From Hericium rajendrae (lineage: Eukaryota; Basidiomycota; Agaricomycetes; Russulales; Hericiaceae), in contig JAVRDV010000016.1 of NCBI GenBank assembly GCA_033439255.1, forward strand, positions 124,001 through 188,000: a DNA stretch of 64,000 nucleotides, given 5' to 3'. A program made the position numbers and the translations under genes. The notes beneath the pieces are model-generated. The model saw only the letters and a program-made list of their open reading frames with translations, was not told the DNA's origin and searched no databases. Of this stretch, positions 57,680-64,000 are shown piece after piece. How positions within the stretch are numbered: the stretch's first letter is position 1; each line of letters opens with the position of its first letter.

Positions 57680-58784
57680 ATGGAGTCAACAGACATGTCC
57701 GATCCGCCTCCGAGTCTGTCCCAATCGGTAAGTGCTCGCACTACAGGTACACCCGTTGATTGACCACATTTGTGTTGAATAGCTTGCGCACCCGGACCTG
57801 GAGTCTGTACCAAGCAATGTCCAACTTCCTGAATGCCGTAGCCAGGATTCCGACTCGTCAGCCTGCAGCCTAGCAACCGTACAAATTGGTGGCCGACTTG
57901 TGTCGTTCACCGGCACATCTTCTGAAGTGTCTTTCGGCACCCTTCCAATGGATATTCAGGATGCTTTAGAGAAAGTGGAGATGAAGGATATCTTGCTAGT
58001 TGAGTATCCTGCATTGTGCGGCATGGAAAGCTACAACGTATGTCGCACTTTCCCTTCTTTCCTGCAGGCTCTTTGATAAGATATGTTTTGCTTCAAAGAG
58101 CGCCGATATGAATCGATCGACGCTAACAATACTCGATCCATGGAACCGCATTACAAGAGATACAAACCCGGTGCGCACGAGGACTGTTGTGATCAGTCCA
58201 AGCCTCGTTTTCGAGGAAGACAATGCCTACAAAAAGGTCATGACTGCACGCCGTGGTAACTGCCTTCGTGGGATTCGAGCTGCCCTTGGGAATGATACCG
58301 ACAACATCGAAGAGGTAAATGTCAAACCGAGAACATTGCCCCATGAATACTAAGACAGAATCTTCTTTCAGTTCCAAGAAATGCGGGCATGGCTTCACAA
58401 CCGAAGTGAGGTCTGGGTACGTACACCTTGCGCATCCTCGAAGAGTTCGTTAATATGTATAATTGTCTGTAGGTTCCGATGTTCATCAGTCGCAGTGTTC
58501 GTGCAAAGTATCGAAAGCTAGCGCACTCGCCTGAGCTTCGAGCTTACAAGTCAAGTTCATCGGCAGCGAGGCCGTTCATGACACCCCGGCGGTTGCGCCA
58601 ACTTCACCACAAAGCTCGATGTGATGTTGAGCACGTCGCGGGGCATGCATTTAAGGAAGACGCTCTCAAGGTCGAAGCCACGCAGCGTACAATTTGTCGA
58701 GAGAAGCTAGGAATTATGCTCCAAGAAATGGATGGGGACGAAGATGAAGACGAAGATGAGATATCAAGTGGTAGTGAGTCATAA
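57680..58784 (+). CDS. unknown protein gene tail-to-tail with the Plavaka transposase
   Basis: Five exons (57680-57727, 57783-58037, 58081-58314, 58372-58416, 58473-58784) all end in phase 0 and give 297 residues. The start is MESTDMSDPPPSLSQS; the middle contains VQIGGRLVSFTGTSSEVSF, DILLVEYPALCGMESYN and LTILDPWNRITRDTNP; the end is strongly acidic (EMDGDEDEDEDE). I recognise no domain. The third exon needs acceptor ATAAG rather than the stronger CTGCAG 13 bases earlier, which would give a stop. The stop lies 5 bases from the stop of the transposase on the other strand, so the two transcripts must overlap. It is probably cargo or an accessory gene of the transposon. Confidence 0.65.
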
Positions 58785-58789
58785 AGCAA

Positions 58790-61700
58790 TCAGGTTAGAT
58801 ACAGTAGGCGCAAGTACATGTCTGAATCAACGAGATCCTGTAATACGTAGCTTGTATGTGTCCTTGTTGGCGGAAGAATGTGTGCTGCACGAATAATTGA
58901 ATCTGTAAACAGAAACTCGAAATTACCCTGATCCTGCAGTTCAATGTATTGTGTCTCCGAGTTGCGTACAATCTGGTGGTAGACACGTGCGAAAGCCAGT
59001 GAAAAATCTGATTGGTGGTATGACAGCATGAAAAGCGAGAAGAGTTGTGCAATATAAATGTTCGTTCGGCTTCCGCGAAGAAGGACCCAATCATGGCGTG
59101 GATCGGGTCCGCGCCAAGTGGGCGACACATGTACAATGTCTTCTTTGTCGGTAGCATCCATTTGACAGAAATAATGCACACGCAAAGCGCGGTAAGGTGT
59201 TGTCTAAGGAGAAGACAATGAGTGATGGTGATTTAGCTATTTGTAGTTGAGACATACAATGATATTGCGAAGCTGAGGCAGACCAATGTCACGCCGCAGG
59301 TGGAATGAGAGGAACTGGCGTAGTGTATCAACAAATGTATCCTTGTTAATCTGGCTGCTGACCGACCGCATCATCGCTGCCAAACCAGTTCGCGTCTGTC
59401 GAGAGCGAAGCTGGACACGGGCTTCAGTTGTTATTGTTGTAGCATCAGCGATAGCATCAGAGTCAATGTGGTTGAGATCTTCTGCGTCGATCCTGGAGCG
59501 GATGTGCATAACCGTATCACGCTCCTGCGCCATGCGAAGCATCTATGAAACCAAGTCAATAGCAAATTATGGTATATAGGAAGGCTTGATAACCTCAATG
59601 TCTGTACTTCTGGGTTGATGACTTGACCTCTGATAATCTTTCTTGCTCTGTGGATGAAGAGCTTCACCCATCCCTGTTTCGTAATTGTCGGTTGTAGCTT
59701 TCCTGCGGATGATATCAATACGATGAGTCAAGGAATGCATCTTGGGCCATTTAAAAGTAAGGCCAATATCTAGGTTCCGAATCTCCTGCAAAGTCATCCT
59801 GAGTCGATGGTTCCAATAACCGCCTGCAGCGTTGAAAACTTACCTCTATCACCTCTCCCAAGCTGTTAATTTGCTTCTCCAATAAGTCAAGAGTGAGGTC
59901 AGTGTGAGTACTGAATTTTGAAATGAGTAAGATGCACGCTTGAAGACGAAGTAAGCGTAAAATTAGATTCTCGTAATCTCCGACGAGACCAGCTATGCAC
60001 GGCGACAGATACTGTTGTCAAGATTGGGCAATGATCAGACCTTGCAAACAGCTAGCCCTAGATGCACATAGACATACCCGAGCGATGATGTTGTGCTCAG
60101 ATCCTGTCACGTTCTGAAGCTCTGTGATGCCATTTGTGAAGTGGTGGATACCAGGGAAACGCGACAACGACCTGAAGCTATACAATATATAACAGTCTGA
60201 TCCGATGCATAAATGTAACAGCGACGTACTTGTCATCAAGCTCAACCTGTGCTCCCTGATCCAGATGCTCGATAGTCCATGGAATGACATGGCGTCCCGC
60301 ATTTCCCTGCTCATCCTGGTGCAATGGATCACCGATAAATGCACGATAAACAGGCAGCGCTGGGTGCATCACTTTGAAGAACACGTTCTATACATGTGAA
60401 CGTCAGCATCACTCCACTTCGATGTGCCTCGAAGACAAGAGTACTTACCTCAATGTTACGCACGGACTGCCCCTGTAGCTTCGCCTTTTTAGCCTTTTTT
60501 GTAGAGGTCTTATTTGCAGAGCGACAGAGATTTTCTGTTCCTGACACTGTACGTGCCGGCCAGGTGCTTCGAATGTCCCATTGCGCTGCATTCGGTACTA
60601 AGCAAATTGGACAAGGAAAGCCACTTTTGTGGCCAAGGATCGCTGCGGCCCGAACCCTACGATATGAGAATGAGCCCGCATGCAGAATAACATGAAAGAG
60701 AACGGTACATTTCTTCATAGTCCATCGACAAAACAGCGATGATAGTATGCCCTTTCAATCGCTGTCCCCAGACGTCCACGCCGATTCCAAAACGACTTCG
60801 ACTTCGCAGGGAATCCAAAATGAATTCCACTGATTGATGATATACGCGCACTCGATGATCCGCCATGGTCGACGTGTCACCCTTCTCCTTTACAACGACC
60901 TGTTCGCAGCCGCCATAAGCTTTTGCGTGGATTCCACTGAAGAGGGAAACCATAAAGTTGACACGCACAGAAGGTAAGTATCCAAGAAGCACGGCACGGC
61001 CCTTTCCACGGCCTTTGCGAGTCACTTTTGGGACATTTCCAAGCCAAAGGTAGACCGCCCAAACTTTCTTATTTCCAAAAGTCGAGATCTTGGTCGCATC
61101 AGTGTAGATCTGGACATATATGACGACACCCTCAGGCCCGATTTCTGTCTAAAAAGGAATGAGATCAGTAGCTATATGAAGAACAAAGAGGCAAACCTGT
61201 AGATTCCACCACTCGTCCCCAGACGAGATTTCTCGCCAAACGCGCATGTTACCTGGCCGTCCATCACTTCTTCGTACATATCGTCAGTCTGGGTACCAGA
61301 TCATATCTTTGCGTAGTGCTGGGTCCTCTAGGATTTTCAGGACAATGGGAAGCGCAGGACGATACTGCACAGTGTAGGATCGGCAGTCGTCCTTGTATGT
61401 CACTTGAAAGGTTTCTGTCAGAAACTACAACCTGTTTTGTAAGAAACAAAAATAATTTGATAGATATAGAGGTACTGACATCACCAAAAGAATCGATGCT
61501 ATTCTCTTCAGCTAGCAAGGAATGCATTTCATCTGCAGATTTCAGCGTGACTGCTGAGGACGCAGTTGAAGCCCGCCGAATGATTTTCAACTGTCGATCG
61601 ATGGTAGAGGCCGTAGCATTTGAGCCGACGAAGAGCTCTGCTTGCTCAAAATCGAGGCGAGTCCTAAACGGAGCCCACGGCGGAACGGGTGAAGGTTGAT

Positions 61701-62280
61701 GATCCGAGTCGCGACTTCCGGACAGCGAAGCCGAGCATACTGGTACCAATTGGCGGGGCTTTCGTGAGAATGGATGGTGCTCTATGAGCATCATACCATC
61801 CTGTATATTCACATTCTCGGGATCTGCTGCCGGAGCGAACTCGTCTGTCTGCAGGAAGTCGTCCGAGTCACGATGCGCACTCGGACCTGCATCGCCAGAA
61901 TCGCTGCTCCACGAACCTATGATTACAAGCTCGAGTTAGTGCTCACTATTAGAGATGCTGAGAGAGGAGCCTGAACTACCTTTTGCACCCCCAATCATGT
62001 CCTCGTCGTGATGGCTCTGGGTCGAGCTAGAGTCGGACACGGAGTCATCGGACGAAAAGGCCTCATCGGCGAAAATGGCAGTGGACAAGCCTTCGATCCT
62101 GTTTGTTGCCCTTGCAGGAGAGCGGGACCTTCGTCTACTTTGACAAGAACGAGAATGTAGGTACGGGCCGTTCTTGGTCCTGGCATACCAGCCGTCGCAG
62201 CGGGGACAGTTCCAGTCTCGGCGGGTATCGGGCTGCCCAGCTCTTGTGCGTTCACGGCGCCTTTGATTGGCACGGAGCAT
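58790..62280 (-). mobile_element. Plavaka-type DNA transposon transposase gene
   Basis: The minus-strand ATG at 62280 starts a zinc-binding N-terminus (CPRCDGWY...H..SC) in an exon 61980-62280. Blocks typical of Plavaka transposases follow in order: PWAPFRTRLDFEQAELF, TVQYRPALPIVLKILEDPAL, YTDATKISTFGNKKVWAVYL, VLSMDYEEM, ILGHKSGFPCPICLVP. After these come DPLHQDEQGNAGRH, FPGIHHFTNGITELQNVTGS, WPKMHSLTHRIDII and a C-terminal domain with RNSETQYIELQDQ, ending at the stop at 58790. At least ten exons are needed. I saw no certain disabling break, so it may be functional; the exon around 61270 needs a non-obvious splice to avoid a stop. The enzyme moves its element by cut and paste. Terminal repeats of the whole transposon were not found. 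Confidence 0.8.
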
Positions 62281-63428
62281 GTTTCAGGTTAATCTATCAT
62301 CTACTTTCAGTCAAGATCTCTCTGTTTCATCGCAGTTGAGATGCACGATGAGACAGACTAGGAGGAAGTATAGAGGAATAAGTACTGGCGCGCAACTCGG
62401 CCGGACGCGTAGTGACCTGTCACAGTGCCGGTGACTGCAGTCACTCATACGCAATTCCTCGACCGCCGGCATGTGCTAACGTCTGAAAAGCGCAAAGTGT
62501 ATCTCTTAGAGCAATATAGGTCGATCCGTGAGGAGAAAACCTACTTCTCGAGCTGTTCGACCCTAGAACGCCTATGTCACCAACGGGTCACAACTGGTGT
62601 GACGTTTCAAGGCTGCGTTTGCCGTGGTGCTCAGAATCTAGAGCGTGCCCCGGGTGCTAGCACTTATGTACAATACATTCATCTATGCCATTTCATTGCT
62701 TACAATAAGATGTCCAATGATTATAATCCACCATCCACCAGTAGATGGTACTGATCACTCAATGACAACATAGGAAGGCAACCTTTTTAGGCAGTTCTAA
62801 TGGGCTTTCCACTGATGACCTTCGACAGGCGGGGCTATGACAACGTGGTTACGCCAATGTTCCAATCCATCATAAGCCAAATTGGCGCTTTACTACAGCC
62901 TTACAACGTCGTTATCACAGACCGTAATCCATAATCGCTTATAATCGCGGTCCCATTTTCCTGACGTAAGGAGAGTGAAGCAAAGGACCCTGCGCGTACA
63001 ACTTTCGCGGCGGAACACGCGCGCATACTTTAAAATTGAATTGACCGTCAGATGAAACGATCCTGACGCACGATGGTTGAGTCATCATCTAAGTACTCTG
63101 CCTTAGGGAGACCAAATTGACCCGTCTATAGCCATCTGCGCATGCTGACGTAGATCTTGTTTTCCCAGCGCTTGCGCACCTCGTCGGCATTTGGAAGGCA
63201 TCACTTCTATTCGATCATGAGAGTGCCTTCATGCCCATATATCGTCCGGCTTGTATGAACCCGGACACCACATGCAGGTCAGAAGGTTGCTTATGATGAG
63301 CTCGGGTACCGACCGACCCACACTGCCGACGCATTATATTGGCACAGTTGTTCAATTCGTGCGCAGCTGCTACTTATCTTCTTGACTTCACCGTACCCTG
63401 CCGGGGAGTTCTTACCATTGTCGCGAAC
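62281..63428. other. spacer; a palindromic patch, then DNA shared with the region upstream of hydratase copy 2
   Basis: A perfect 14-bp palindrome GTGACTGCAGTCAC lies at 62431-62444, just after GTGACCTGTCAC. It may be part of a transposon end, but no partner was found. From about 63150 the sequence aligns with 45210-45490. No gene is seen. Confidence 0.4.
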
Positions 63429-64000
63429 ATGGCAACATCGTGGCCTGACTATAGCGCCCAAGGATACAGAGACATCATCGTTCAGCTGGACGGGGCGGTA
63501 GCCGTCGTGACGCTGAACCGGCCGAAAGAGTACTGTACCAGTTGTCTCCGTCCTCACAACATGCACTGATGCTGTCTGCCCTGGCACAGACGCAACACGT
63601 TCGGAGGAACGCTTCCTCAAGAGATAGTAGCGGCGTTTGACTTGCTCGACCGAGATGATCGCGTGAGAGTGGTTGTCCTCACTGCTGACCCCAAGGCTCC
63701 AGCATATTGTGCGGGAGTAAGCTTCGAAGTTATAACCTTCGGTGGTTCTCGACTTTAACCATGCTCTCTAGGCGGACATCTCGTCAGGATGGGGCGGTCT
63801 GTTCACGAAGGAGTCTCTGAAAGAAGGGCCTCAATGTATGACCATTTTTCTGAGCCACCGAAGTTCATTCACTCATCATGCTCTCTGCACTTTCAAGCCC
63901 ATAGGGACACCGGAGGTAAAGTAAGCCTTGCAATCTACCGCTGCCGCAAGATCACCATTGCGGCGGTGAATGGTCATGCTGTCGGCGTAGGCTTCACCGG
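63429..64000 (+). CDS. enoyl-CoA hydratase/isomerase-like gene, copy 3, runs off the window
   Basis: Exons 63429-63529, 63590-63716, 63772-63835 and 63898 onward join in phase and give 131 residues before the edge. [53 protein letters not shown] and [20 protein letters not shown] form the acyl-CoA binding loop, AYCAGADI being the first oxyanion-hole segment. Then come [20 protein letters not shown] and [10 protein letters not shown], the second oxyanion-hole segment. All these are intact, unlike copies 1, 2 and 4. Crotonase-fold enzymes hydrate or isomerise enoyl-CoA in fatty-acid or other acyl-CoA breakdown. The C-terminal half lies outside the window. Confidence 0.85.

Overview
The window is nuclear DNA from a basidiomycete fungus, most likely an Agaricomycete. 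Genes are split by many short introns (mostly 48-104 nt, GT-AG) and coding sequence is GC-rich. The families also fit: dye-decolourising peroxidases, R-type lectins, a GMC oxidoreductase, a Crz1-like zinc-finger factor, a Whi5-like repressor, an uncharacterised family with a GDVGY motif, and a Plavaka-type DNA transposon. Exon models were built by hand from splice sites and reading phase; family names come from recognised motifs, not from searches.

Layout. 0-4.4 kb: a possible gene tail, one copy of an old ~1.1 kb repeat, then no clear gene. 4.5-6.8 kb: Crz1-like factor (+). 8.3-13.4 kb: a gene graveyard with a decayed medium-chain dehydrogenase interrupted by an 848-bp TA-flanked inverted-repeat element, the second (inverted) repeat copy, a second dehydrogenase fragment and a decayed enoyl-CoA hydratase. 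14.7-20.8 kb: DyP peroxidase 1 (+) convergent with a lectin-GMC oxidoreductase fusion (-), then another decayed enoyl-CoA hydratase. 23.0-24.7 kb: RAI1/DXO nuclease (+). 26-29.4 kb: two half arrestin-like genes. 29.7-31.4 kb: the GDVGY-family gene (-). 31.8-33.0 kb: two small inverted-repeat elements. 33.1-44.9 kb: a housekeeping block, all +: RFC5, a Whi5-like repressor, a sugar/quinate-type MFS transporter, a cytochrome b5 protein and a long disordered protein. 45.4-48.9 kb: a decayed enoyl-CoA hydratase (+), a stand-alone lectin (-) and DyP peroxidase 2 (-). 50.1-50.6 kb: a decayed partial copy of the disordered-protein gene. 52.6 kb: a tRNA-derived SINE-like element. 53.1-62.3 kb: mobile-element country, with a DUF6698-like gene split by a 2,766-bp inverted-repeat element, a small gene of unknown function and a Plavaka transposase. 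63.4 kb to the end: the start of an apparently intact enoyl-CoA hydratase.

Main biological point. DyP peroxidase, a beta-trefoil lectin (free or fused to a GMC oxidoreductase) and an enoyl-CoA hydratase-like gene occur together twice. GMC oxidases commonly make H2O2 and DyP peroxidases consume it. The repeated association suggests a lectin-targeted oxidative unit duplicated within one chromosome region, with most hydratase copies since decayed.
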